From: Geosiphon pyriformis
Lineage: Eukaryota; Glomeromycota; Glomeromycetes; Archaeosporales; Geosiphonaceae
Assembly: GCA_016748015.1 (NCBI GenBank)
Contig: JAAOMT010000327.1
Span: forward strand, 2,911-66,910
Direction: 5' to 3'
DNA: 64,000 nucleotides
The first letter of the stretch is position 1. Each line of letters starts with the position of its first letter. Under the pieces are notes generated by a model. It saw only the letters and a list, made by a program, of their open reading frames with translations. It ran no database searches and had not been told where the DNA came from. Positions 43,618-56,500 of the stretch are shown in pieces. Made by a program: the position numbers and the translations under genes.

Positions 43618-46499
43618 TGTTTTCTGTTTTGTTATTACTATATTGCTAAATAAGAATAGATATTTATTAGCTTTAAATTTAAAAAAGAAGATATTTAAAA
43701 AATTGGTATTTTCAACAAATTTTGTAGATAAATTGTATTGCTGAAAGAGTTTAATTTTGGTGTTGTAGCTTTATTTTTAAAAAATACAGTTTGTTGAAAA
43801 TCCAGTTTTTTAGGTATTATTAATTAAATAAATTGAGTATTAAAATATATAAATCTTTATTGTGAATTATTTTAGAGAACTAATTGATTGTTAATATTAA
43901 TTCTGTTGTTGTTAATTGTAAATTAATTCTGAAATAAAAATTGATTTTGTTAAACCACTTTTCTTATAAATATTTAGTATTGTTAAATTGATGGTATTTG
44001 TTGATATTGTTAAATCTGTAAAAATTATTGGTGTTGTATTTGCATTGGTTGTAGGATTAATTAATAGTAGTTATTTTAATATTGAGATTTAATAGATAAT
44101 ATGCTAATAGTTTAAATTAATAATATAATTGCTAAAGTTAAAAATAACATTAATTACTCTTTGATTATTAGTTTTGTTGTATTTTTTAGCAATTTTGTTT
44201 TGAGTGTTTTAAAATTCTATAATAATAGCAATTTTGAAATTGGTTGCTAAATAATAATAAGAAATTGTGTTGGTTTTGTTATTATTGTTCTTGGTTAGTA
44301 AAATAGTTTTTGACTTTTTAAATAAGTTGATCGATTTTTTTCTTAGCTATTAAGTTGGCTTTTTCAATTATAAAATTAACAAATTTCGTGTAGTTAGTTT
44401 TTTTGTTATTATTTTATAGGTTTTAGCATATTAAATAAGTATGGTTAAATTTTCTGGTACATGTAGACAAATTTTCTTAAGTCTAACAATAAATTTGTCT
44501 AATATTTGAGCATTAAAATAGTAATTATTGGTTTTTAATTGGCAAATCTTTCAGAGAAATTTGTTAAACTTCTTAAGATAAGTTATAATAAATTATATTG
44601 GTTTTTGCTTAATGTTTTGGAATTAATTTTAATGAATAATAAATGTATTGTTGTTAATGAACTGTTCAAAGAAAGCATATTTGAATGCTTGTTAATTTTT
44701 AAAAAATTTACTCAAATTTTCAAACTATTTGTCTGCAGTTTTTTGATGAAAATAAGAAATAGATTTAAATATTTTTATAATATTCTATCCATTAACATTT
44801 CTTGCTTTTGAAACTTTGTTCAACTATTTTTGAGAATTAGTGTTAGCATTTTTTTCTGTAAATTCAGTGATTTTTGCAATATAAACAGTTGTTATTTTTT
44901 TTGTATCTTTATTTTCAGCAGTTTTTTTTTCAGTAAATTCAAAAACGTTTTTGTTGTTATTTATATTATCAGAGTAATTACTCCGGTTTTTTGTTAAGTA
45001 ATTAAAAAAATTTGTGCTAATAAAAATTTGTTTAGGCTGTTGTATTAAACTTTTTGGTAATATAAAGTCTTTTGGTCTTAAAAATAATTAAATAGTAAAT
45101 TTAGTATCTGAACTTAAGCAATTAAAGCTAGAAATGATGTAATTAAAAGTGGTAATTTAGAACTGGCTCTTTGTTTGAGTGTTTACAAATAATAAAAAAT
45201 TGTTTTTGGTGAGTTGGGTGTTGTATAAACTGGTTAGTTGTTTTTTTTTGCTTTTTTTACTTGTTTTAAGTTCAAACTTAAGTTCAAAAACAAAATATAA
45301 GTTGGCAAAGTATTTTTTTTTACAAAATTTGATAATGTTGTAATCAAGTTCTTCAAAATAAGTAGCATAATTATTAGCATTAATATTTTCTAATTATTTA
45401 TTTAAGTAGTAAATAAAATTTTCAAGAAAATTTTGCTTGACTTCTGTAATATTGTAGTTTCCAAAAAAGTAATTATTGATTTGGTTTTTAATATATTAAG
45501 AAAATATTTTCTTAAAAGCTGTAATTTTGTCTTAGATTTTAAATCATTGTTTGCAGTAAGTATAAATTGACTGATAGTACTTTAGAGTTGTTATGTTTAA
45601 TATAGTTATTACTTTAAAATTGTTGTTGCTGTATTAATTTATAAAAGAACACTAAATGTTACCAAAAATTTTTGGTCTCTTTTTTTGAATGTTGTTAATA
45701 TTGTTTGCTGTTAATTTCCAATTTTAGAAGCTGTTGAATTTCTGATAACTAAATTTATTTTCAAATTATCTTTTATAATTTAAATTGCTAAATTTATAAA
45801 TAAAATAATTAATTCTATGCCAGTTATTTTATATAGTTACTTTGCAGTAAAAATCAACTCTTTCTCAAAATTGCTTGTTTAAAAGCTTACTAAATATATG
45901 TAGTTACTTTGCTGTTAAAGTCAATTTTTTTAAAGAAATTTTTCTGTAAACTATCTTAATAATTATAATAATAATAAAAAGAAAAAAGAAATATGAAAAA
46001 AATAAAAATTTGTTAAGAAAATTGTCTTTTGTTTAAATCTAGAGTTACTAATAAATTAATAAAATTAGTAGTTAATTAATTTTAAAACGTTAATTATAAT
46101 TTAAATAATTTTAAATTAATAAAAAACAAATTTAATTTTTTAAAGTATTTGATTTTTATTAATTTGTAAAGATATATAAAAAAATAATTGATTTTAATTA
46201 AGATTGTGATCTAAGATAAGATATTTTTTCTTAAAGAGAAAAGTTTTTTTTTATACAGTGTGTTGTAATACTAGTTTATAAACTTGAATTTTTTCTTTAT
46301 TATAATTTTAATAAATTAAAAATATATTTTAGTAAACTACAAAATATTTTTATGAACTATAAATTACTTTAGTACATTATTAAAATATTTCATGTATTTT
46401 TACAAATTTTGACAAATTTTTAAATATTACAAAGTTTAGAGTATTGTATGATCTAAATATTATATTTAATTATATTAGTGTATTATACAAATTGAGTTA

Positions 46500-46632
46500 A
46501 TAATTAGATAAAGATATTGTTATTATTTGATTAAATAATAAATAATAAAATAATAATAATATATGTTAATTATTAATAGGAATTATAAAAGTAATTTTAT
46601 GTTAATTACTGATTAAAATTTTATTAATAACA
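46500..46632 (+). repeat. LTR end of R3
   Basis: Matches the LTR at 1-209 (shared AATATATGYTAATTA and AGGAATTATAAA anchors) and ends AATAACA. The 5' limit is not determined; decay upstream is too strong. Confidence 0.45.
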
Positions 46633-49600
46633 ACAACCAAGAACTTTAAAGATTTTATCAAAAATCTTTGAATTAAATTATTGAGAAAATATAAAATACT
46701 GTTTAAAAATCTTATCTCAATAATAAATATTACTTTTTAAAATACTATTACTTAGAAATAACAAATGTTATAACTATTAATTAAATCAATAATTACTTTT
46801 TTAAAAGATATATTATTGTTCTAATTTATTATAATAACCAACAAAAAAAAACAACCAAATTTATCTCTGTCAATTACTTTTTTATCAACAAATAAACAAC
46901 TTCTTATTATTCCAGTCATGACATATAGAGACATTGCTAAATTAAAAAAATTCACTAGTAAAAAAAAATACATACATATAAATTACAAAAGCTAAAAAAA
47001 CAATTATAATTAATAACTGAAATAAGATTAAAACAATTTAAGTTTTATCTTTTTTTTAATAAAAACTACAGACTTATAATATTCAAGTCTTAATAAAAAG
47101 CTAACTAACTTTATTATTTTTAAGCTTGTTTTTTTACAGTATTTCTGTAACTTTAATATCTTAATTCGACTATAAAATCAATTTAATATTATAAACAAAA
47201 AACTATAAAGCAGTTTTTATTTATCTTGATTAATTTAATCAAATTTTTTATCAAATTCAGATTATTAAATGAGATTATTATACATCTGGCCAAATTCTAA
47301 ATTAGTTTATTAAAAATAATATTCTTTGGTCTATTAAACTCTAATATTCTAAAAACTTATAAGATGTAGTAATACTTGTTTGTAACTTTAAACTTGTAAA
47401 ACAAAAAACAAATCATATTTAAGTTGTTAACTTAATTATAAATAGAACTTTTAATATTAACACAAAACTTATCCAATTAAATAAAAAATTTACTCAAAAA
47501 ATTTAGAAACATACTAATTTTTACAATACAGAAAAAATAACATACTACAAAGTACTAATAACAGCAATAATACCAATAACAACAACATTTTTAAAAACAA
47601 AATTTTTATAATTATTATTATTGTTAAAAACTTAGTTATATTGTAAAATATTATTACCAAAAAATATCAAATCAGAAATATAGAAACCAATATTAACAAT
47701 AATTAAGATGCTTAAAATTCATAAAATTTTAATATTCTTTATCTTAATATTAACAATTACAATATTTATTTCAATTATTACAGAATTATTATTAAAAATT
47801 ACACATAATATTACAGATACAACTTCAATATCAAGCCTTACAATATAGCAATTCAAAACTCTAAATTATTGATTATAATTAAAAATAACAAAGCAATAAT
47901 AGAAATTAAATTCAATTTATTATAGTAATATTCTGAATTATAAATTGTAATAACTTATTATCTTAAGCAATATCAACAGAATATTTAAATTAGACTTTAT
48001 ATTTTGGTTTACTAAAATACTAGATTTTGATAATACTGTACTTTTAGAAAAAAAGTTGTAATTAAAATTATTAATTTTTTCTCTTTTAACAACAACTAGA
48101 CTATTTTTAATATAAATTTTTCAGTCATAATTACCAGAAATAAAATGCTTATAGTCATATTTTTATTTAATAATAATAGTTTAAATACTTTTAATCTTTT
48201 TAATAAAGTTATTATTAACCAAAACAAATTAATTATAACAATATATACTGATATTACAGTAAAACAAATAACCATTAAATTAATCTTTAACAATAAATTA
48301 ATTAATAGCATAATTACAAAACAACTTATAGATTAAATAAATTACCAAGTTAATTAAACTTTTACTGCCAAAATTATTATAACTAATAGAAACACCAAAA
48401 TACTAATTAAAAAAATCAACAACTTTTTTTTCGAAATTAATAGAATTATAATCCTTATCAAAGTTTTGATAATAAAAACAACTTAATATTAAGCTCTAAT
48501 TGACAATAATTGGCTGATTAAAACTTGTGCTATTTTTGATTGAAATACACAAAAACTCCAAATTTTATTCAATAGTTAACATATTTGAGTTTTTGTCATT
48601 TATAAATATTTTAAAACAATTATTACTAACTAGTTTTTTATCAAATTTAAAGAATTTGTAATTCAGCCAATCTTAAAAACATACCAAATTTTTTAGACTG
48701 CTAATTTGGCACAAAACTATTATCACTATTTACTTGAAAAAAAAACAAAAAAAAAGTCACAAATATTAATTTTTGTTTATGTAATCCTAAATTAAAAGAA
48801 TTAATTTTATTGTTTTTTAAAATTGGTTTGTATAGATTACAAAAAAAATTATCTTCAATAAACATCTGTATAAGAAACAATAAAATATAGCTAATTATTA
48901 CTAAATACATTGCTATCTGTATATATTAGAACAATTTGAAAGTTCAAAATGACAAAACAAATAAAATAACACACTATGTTTTGTTTGTGGCAAAATTTTA
49001 TCAAATAAAAGACTATAGAATAACATCTTTAATAAAAAAAAACATACAACAAATTCTGCCAATATATTATTCTTATTAATAACTAAATCCAAAAAAAACA
49101 TCTTTTATTATTGCTTATAATTGAGCAATTAATTGACTAGACTTATATTTTTATGATAAAAATAAAATCTGAAAAATAGTTACAGCAAAATAAAAAAAAG
49201 TCATGATTAAAAAAATCTATATCATCAAAAATACTCTAATAACAGTTAAAAAATAGATAAGCTGTTTACTAATAACTTTAAAATATTTTAAGAATAATAT
49301 TAAAAATTTGTCTTTACTTAAAAAAACAATAACAATAACTGGCTGATCTTAATACCCAATTATATAATCACTGTTTAATCTTTTATTATTTCTAATATTA
49401 TAATAAATGTGATCTTTTGTTTAATTTATTTTTATAAACACTTTATTTTATCTTTAAACTTAGAAAACTTAAAGAAAAGTATGTGTTAAATACAAAAAAC
49501 ATAATATTTTAAAAATCAAATATGGCTACCAAAATAGAATAATAACTTATTTATTCTAATCTTTTTAAGAAATTAAAACTAAAATAATATAATAACAATA

Positions 49601-49860
49601 ATAAAAAAATATGTTTTAAAAAAACACATATAAATAATGTTAAATTTGATTTAAAATATTTTAAACAATTTTTTATAATTATAACACCCTATTTTTTATA
49701 AAAATAGATCTTAAATTAGCTTTAGAAATTTTTATTAATATTATAATTAAAAGTATATCTTAGTTTAGCTTTGTAAACAAAAAAATTAATGTCAAAAAAA
49801 AAATAATTGATTTTAAATATATTGGTATTACCAATAAAAAAGCATGGTTTTAGAAATATT
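46633..49860 (+). mobile_element. R3: strongly decayed Ty3/Gypsy relic (gag to dUTPase)
   Basis: Aligns codon by codon with E2 although nearly all G/C are gone. Gag starts TYRDIAKLKKF at about 46920 and carries a TAA at 47039-47041 at the shared stop position. The protease at about 48145-48545 reads LIFNNKLINSIITKQLID, where the DSG loop is NNK. The dUTPase region at about 49690-49860 ends at IIDFKYIGI. The match stops at about 49860, so it is truncated or interrupted there. R4 begins at the next domain (RT) about 8.7 kb further on, but its LTR is of another type, so I do not join them. Confidence 0.75.
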
Positions 49861-49888
49861 TTTAACAACAACAATTTTTTTTTCTAGT

Positions 49889-49910
49889 AATATATATGAT
49901 CATATATATT
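49889..49910. repeat. 22-bp perfect palindrome
   Basis: AATATATATGATCATATATATT, just after the point where R3 similarity stops. It may mark an insertion or deletion junction. Confidence 0.6.
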
Positions 49911-51522
49911 ATTACTAATTATAGTATATACATAATTGTATAACTTATTTCAGTATTTGAAAAGAGTAAAAGAGTGTTAAACAAATTGTTAAAATGAAAA
50001 AAAAAGTTGTTATTATTATTTTATTTTTGAATAAGAATTAACTTAATATAAGTTTTTATAAAGAAAAAAAATTAAATTCACATTTAGGTACAAGAAATAA
50101 ATTGAAATCAAAAGACAAACTATTCAACCAAAGTATAACCAAAATTTTTTTAAATAGTCATTAAAATATGTAGTATTTAAAAACTTATTTTAAAAGTAAA
50201 AATATAATTAGAATATTTAATTAATTAAAACACTATTATCAAAACCAATTTTTAATAATGTGACACTTTTTATTATTTGATTAATACAAGATCAGATAAT
50301 AAAATTAACAGCTTATTTAATAAAAATAAGTTATAATATAAAATATTAATTATATGTGTTAAAAAACCAAAAGTAATAGAAAATTAGAAAAATAATAAAA
50401 AATACATACATATTTTAAATGTTAATAAGAAGCATTTAAAGTTTAAGAAAAAAAAGATATATAGAAAAGATAACTAACTGTTTACTATAAAGTTATAAAG
50501 AAGAGTTGGCTTAGTATAAAACTAATACTTCTTTTAATTTACATAAAACTGTATATATAGTTAAATTACATGAGATCTACATACTATTTTAAGACTATTT
50601 TTAAGTACATTAATTATTTATATATATTAAATTAATTAATTTACTTGTAAGTATACTTAGCATATTATTTTTTTAGAAACTAGTAATTTAAATAATCAGA
50701 TTTAGATAATTAGATTTAGAACTGTAATTGTATATTATTAATACCAATTATGATTATAATCAATATAATTAAATATAAATTAATTAATTATATTTCTTGG
50801 TATTTATTTCTGAATAGTAATTGCAGATCTAAAATATTAAACAATACAAATAAAGATATATAAGAATTTTAAAGCATAATAAAGTTTGTTGTTATTAGAT
50901 TATATATATTAATTCTTCATTTTTATTAGTTTTTCTTAGTTTGTCAAAATATTTTGGTATTTAATTTAGTTAAACAATTAAATTGTACTATATTTTTTGG
51001 TTATTATTGAACTAATTACTAATTTTTTATTTTTTATTTTTTATTTGCCAGCTGATTTTGTTGATTAAAAATATTAATATAGGTTTTTTTTACATAATTT
51101 TAATAATAATTTCTATGTATGTGTTGTAATTTTGTATTAAAAAATCGTAAAAATTTCTAGTATTACTGAAAATTTTATTATAATACTTTCAAACAATTCT
51201 GATAAGTCTTATATAATCAAATCTTAAAAAAAAATTACTTAAATCATCTTTTTATTTTTTGTAAAAATTTTTTAATTAACTTTAGCAGCAACATAAAAAA
51301 AATTAGGTCTTATCACTTAAAAAATTCGAAAATTTGAATTTAGTAAAAGAAAAAATATATAAATTAATCATGTAAAAAATACTAGTAATAAGATAAAACT
51401 TATCTATATTAATAATACATAATAAAATAAAATAAAACATTCAAGATTAAGCTTTGTTATTTAAAACTACTTCATAAATCTGTTATATAACAGATATTAC
51501 AAATTTTTATATATTTGTCAAA
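49911..51522. other. AT-rich spacer
   Basis: No gene or element recognised; it precedes the LINE1 insertion site. Confidence 0.5.
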
Positions 51523-51531
51523 GTTTGTAAA
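51523..51531. repeat. Target-site duplication of LINE1 (left)
   Basis: GTTTGTAAA, repeated at 58374-58382. The match extends to AAAGTTTGTAAA if the adjoining A residues are counted. Confidence 0.8.
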
Positions 51532-51679
51532 AAAAAACTCTTTCTTTCTTTCGTCCCAAATTCCTAAAAAAGAGTCATATTTTGAAAGTAGTTTTTTTGT
51601 TTTTCACTTGCTGTATCTTAAAATTTCTCTTACAAATAATCCTTTTATTGTGGACTTAGAAGCTGTTTCTGGCAGTAGT

Positions 51680-53556
51680 ATGTCGAATAAAAAAGCTCTT
51701 GTTGGTGCTTTTTCTGGTTCTGTTGGTGGTCCCTCCTCTCAAAAAAAAAGGGTTTTCCTTCGCCATATGAATCAGTCTGGTGATAGAAACAAAGCTGTTT
51801 TGGCCAAACTTCATTCTAATAGGAGTCAATACTCGGATATGAAAAGTGATTCTGGTGACAGTGTTGCTGGTGGCATCTTGGCTGGTGGTGATGATGGGTC
51901 TCTTCTTGGCTTGGCTGCAACAATTTCTAAGGCAAAGAGAGTTAAGAATAATTGGACTGCGGCTCCCCTCTTGGTTCATTAGATTACAACATAAATGATG
52001 ATGATAGTAGGCCTCTCTCCCTTCCTCTTGGTATTCCTTTAGAAAAAATGTGGTTAGATCCCAAAATTGTTAAATCTCAAGTGGAAGTTGCTGTTAGGAA
52101 GTTTTTTGTATTAAATATTAATCTCTCAGCTGTGGAAGGCAAATCGGCGACTGCGAAAACTCAATTGATCAGGAAATTGTTTTCAAAAATCAATGGTTTT
52201 GGGGAGACCACTACCCCCTCAAAATTTGAAGGAATTATCAGATCGACGTTTACTTTATCAGAGAGCTTGGAAAAGGCCGCATCATTGGCCAAGGAAAATA
52301 ATATCATAGTAAACAGTGATCTTAAGAGACAAGGAATTCGCTCAGATTGGGCTGTAATAATCAAAGAAATTCCCATGGATATGCCAAAAGAAATGATCAT
52401 CACCGCAGTATCCGAGTATGGTCAGATTGTGTCTATCAAAGTTTAGTTAATTGGGCTGTGGCAAAAGGCTGTGGTGGAGTTTGTCGAATCTAGCCAGGCT
52501 GATCTGTTGGCATCAAAATGGTCTTTCTTAGTTGGGAAAGATTCTGTGCATGTGGCCAAGGCTGTGCGAAATCATGAGACATGGACTTTTAGGAATCAAT
52601 TCAGGGTGCTTTTGTTTACTTTGCCAGTGGAAACAACAGCTCATGATCTTGGGAATCTATTGGAAGGGGCTGGTGGGAAAACTTGTGTCATCAATTGTTC
52701 ATTGGAGACTGGCAACAGAACATGCTGTGCTGTGGTATGTTTTGAATCTGATGAAGCTATGAAATCAGCTTTTCACATGAAGCCAATCTTTGGTGAAGTA
52801 AAACTCTCATGGGCTAAGTTGGATTTAGTTCACTGTGAATGGTGTGGGAAGTTTGGTCATTCTGCCCTGAAATGTGATGTTGAGGTTGCATCAGTTTCTC
52901 AGTCACCCAAGTCACTTAAAAAGTCTGCTAACTTGGATACTCATCTCCAGTTGGCCAAATTATATGCTAAAAAGAAGGTTCCAATCTCTTGTCCTGTCGC
53001 TTTTGGAGACAAATCCTGGGCCCAAGTGGTCTCAGTTGCTTCGGTCTCTCGTAGTTCTCTTGATGGCCCTGGTTCTGGTTTTCTGCTCTTTGGTGCTTCG
53101 AGTTCTGGTGGTATCTCTTCTTCTCTCTCTGTGGTCAATGCCCCCTTGGGTATGCGTTTGGCATGTCTGGAATGCTCTATAGAGCTTTTATCTGATCAAA
53201 TTTTGAACATTCTTTTTTGTTTTGATAATCTCAGTTTGGTGCCTTTAGCTCCTCCTTCTAATATGATTCCTCCAGTGTATACTCCTCAACCATCTGTCTC
53301 TGGTTCTCTTATGGTGGCTAACTCTAATGTGAATTCCAACATAGTGTTAGATGTTCCTTTGACTCAACTCATTTCTTTCCCTTCTAGCAATGATAATTTT
53401 CAATTGGGTCATAGCAGTTTCAAGGTGCTGACTTCTAAAATTGGTGTTTTAGAATTGAAGTTGGTTGCTTTCGATGCCTCTATTGGTTTGATTTTGGCGA
53501 AGTTAGAACAGATGTGTACTGGTTCGGGTTCTCTGGTCCTCTCCTCATCTCAATGA
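51680..53556 (+). pseudogene. LINE1 ORF1: RRM-like and CCHC protein
   Basis: The start is taken at ATG 51680 (MSNKKALVGAFSGS), because the upstream reading frame would begin in the target-site flank. A one-base shift near 51955 and TAG at 52444-52446 (Gln codon) break it. Two RRM-like folds are seen: VIIKEIPMDMPKEMIITAVS ... VVEFVESSQADLLASKW and VLLFTLPVETTAHDL ... CCAVVCFES. The zinc knuckle CEWCGKFGHSALKC (CX2CX4HX4C) is at about 52836-52877. A Ser-rich linker and a leucine-rich C-terminus follow. The stop TGA (53554-53556) overlaps the ORF2 ATG. It would bind LINE RNA. Confidence 0.88.
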
Positions 53557-56500
53557 CCAGTTATATTTGGAAAATTGCCATGTGCAATGTTAGGGGTATG
53601 AACAATCCTGCAAAACAGGAGAATATTATTTGTTGACATAAAGAAATGAACAATATGATTTCAATTGTTACTGAGACTAAGTTGAAAGATGGGGTTTGCT
53701 CTTGGATTATGAACAAGTTTGTTGGCATTCAGGTTTTTACTTCTGGTTTGAGTTCTGGTCACATGGGTTCTGGGGTTGCAATCATTATGAACAATTTCTT
53801 GGCTTGGCATGTGTATAAGGTTTTAGACATTCCTGGCCAGTTTCTTTTTGTTAAGCTTCTCTTCAAAAATAAACTGTCTGTGTCAATTTTGGGGCTATAT
53901 GCTGGATCATCTTTGGCAGTATGTTTCTCTCAGGCAGATGATATCAATTCTTTGATTGCGAGAGCAGTAAATGAGTCTTTTTTCATCATCTTGGGTGGTG
54001 ATTTCAATGAAGATGGTTCTCACAAAAGTGCCAGCTTAAAAAAATGCTTTGATTTGGGTTTGGTCAACTCTTTGAGTGGAAGCTTGTTTGGAAAGAATGC
54101 TACGTGGAACAATTCTCATGGAGTGGCTAAAGTTATTGATTATGTGTTTGTGTTGTCAAGTCTTGTTAACGCAATTTTGGATCGTGATGTGTCTGGTGTC
54201 GAAGAGTATTTTGACACTGATCATAAAGCTGTTTCTGTCTCTGTGGGTCTTGGTGGTTTGCTGGATGTGCAGTTGAACTCATTGTGCAATCAAGTGAATA
54301 AAGATCATTGGAAGTACAATTTTGTGAATGCTGGTGATGCCAATTGGATTAAGTTTAAAGAGGATACTTCAGCGAATGCTGCCATGTTCTGATGAATTTT
54401 ATGCTGCCAAGATATGTTTGGACCTGGACACAATGTGGAGTCACCTTCACCAAGTGGTGTGTTTGTTGGCTGAGAACGTTTTCAAAAAAAAATGGTTTAA
54501 GAGTTTTGACAGTATCTATAATAGAGTATCATCTAGATTTCACAAATTAAAACTTTTGGTGTCAAAGATTGTCAAAGCCTCTTGTCTGGTCTCTCATGAG
54601 GAATTTGTTTCTCTACTTGACACATGGAAGGGTATTGATACTGCTAATGTTTCTGTTGTGGAGTCTCTCTTTCTTTCGGGTTCTCATTTTGATGTCATTT
54701 GTTCAGCTTTGGCCAGGATAAGGAAATCTTACTGTTCATCTAAGTTGTCTGAATCAAACCGTGCTAAAGAATCTCAGATTAAATCAGCAATTGACAAGAA
54801 AATGGAGAGTTTTGAGTTGAACAAAGGTCATACTGTATGTAGTGTTTTGGAACAACCCTTCCACAAGATAGTTTTAGATCATTTGGTGATAGGGGATGAA
54901 CTGGTGTTGGATTCTGCTCCTGTGAAGTCTAAGGTGGATGAGATTATAGAAGGCTGGACTAGAAAGCAAAGAGTGGTGTTCGACATTAATGATGAGTGGT
55001 CTTACCAGTATTGTTCTTTAGGTTATGTTTTCGATGAAGCTTTTTCTGGTGTAATGGGTGTGATCGACTTCGACGAATTGTTTGAGGTTGTTTTCAACTT
55101 GCCGGATGGCAAAGCTGCTGGCCTTTCGGGTATCTCGAATGAACTTTGAAAACATTGCAATATTTCAGTCTTTAATATGCTCTTGGTGCTTTTAAACTCT
55201 TGTCTGTCTGAAGAATCTGTTTCTGGCTCTTGGAGAGAAGCTTGGGTTTTAATGATTCCCAAACCGTATGAATAGAAGGGTGTTCTTACAAATACTCATT
55301 CTATTGCACTGATTGAGACAGCTCGCAAGATTCTCTTCAAAATACTCTCAGACAGGATTTCTTCAGCATGCAGTACTCATAATGTCTTTCGTGGTGACAA
55401 TTTTTCAGTTTTAAAAGGTATGACGACACAGTCCCCCATTTTTGCAGTTGGTTTGGTTGTTGAAAATGCCCTAGAAAAGAACCAAGAGCTTTGGCTGGTC
55501 TTGCAGGATATAAAGAAGATGTATGATTCTGTTGGCTGGGAGCATTTGGAGAAGTGTTTGGTCAGAATCAAAATGTGCGACAAGTTTATTCAGTTTTTTG
55601 GTGGCATTCACAGAGGTCGCACTAATCGAGTCATGACAGATTTTGGTTTGACAGATGGTTATCGTGTCCATGATGGTTTAGATCAAGAAGAGGTTTTTTC
55701 CTCCCTTCTGTGGCACATTTTTTATGATTCTCTTTTGTGCGAAGTCAAGCTTTAAGAGAGTGTCTGTGGGTATAGACTAGTTTTTCATTTTGTTTCCAAG
55801 AGTGGTCGTGTTAAATCGCAGGCTGGGATTTCTTCCTATTTTGCCACTGGCACCTTTGTTGATGATACAATTTGGGTTGGCAGTAGTTAGAGAGCTACTC
55901 AACACATTTTGGACGTTGCTAGTGAGTTTTTTCGAATTAATGACATCTCAATAAACAATGACAAGACAGTAGCTATTCCTATCAATTGTAAAGTTGGAAA
56001 TTCCGCTCTTTTCATTAGTAGTTCACCTATCTCTGTTGCCAAAAAGGGTGAATCCCATCAGTATTTCAGCATATTTTTGTCAACTGAGGGCCTTTCCAAA
56101 CCCAGTTTAGCTAAGGTGCATTCGGACATTCATTTTTTTACAAATTTGGTTCTGAAAAAAGCTATCTTAGATAAGCAGTTCTTATATTTGGTTTCAGCAG
56201 TTCTCCAACCTATAATTAACTATAGGACACAATTTAGCTTTGTTCCTATAGGCATTTGCAACAAGTAGAATGCTATAATTTGTAAGGACCTGAAGCTCAA
56301 ATCTGGCCTTCTACTTGACTTTCCTAGTGATTCGATCCACCACCCCTCCTTTTATGGTTTGAGATCTTTTCTGCAGATTCAGTCTGAAGGCAAGGTTGCT
56401 TCTCTTATTAATTTTGCCAACTTTGATGGGATTGTGGGACATTTGTTCTCTCATAGGTCTTATGATCTGCAGGTTTTATGTTGGCGCCCTATTCATCTGT

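Larger units (their letters stand above)
41640..45700 (-). mobile_element. R5: decayed Ty3/Gypsy relic, second family, split by hAT element
   Basis: Read on the minus strand. Gag runs from about 45560 to 44160 and is the best preserved part (FFGNYNITEVKQNFLENFI, AQILDKFIVRLKKICLHVPE, KFVNFIIEKANLIAKKKIDQ). It ends in a decayed CCHC knuckle, CYYYRILKHSKQNC. The protease C-terminal part is at about 42470-42240 (IANNIKKTLVEKINKF, aligning with TADGxxKTPxGEIDNF of E1/E2). A cysteine-module region at about 42050-41640 matches plus-strand E1 around 3780-3960. Stops fall at expected Trp/Gln/Arg codons. The gag sequence differs from E1/E2, so this is another family. Confidence 0.6.

Noticed and set aside
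44539-44811. 90-codon plus-strand open frame in R5
   Set aside because: Antisense to the R5 gag relic, which gives the better explanation.
51515-51679. LINE1 ORF1 starting at 51515
   Set aside because: This start lies in the host flank within the target-site duplication; ATG 51680 is the first plausible start inside the element.
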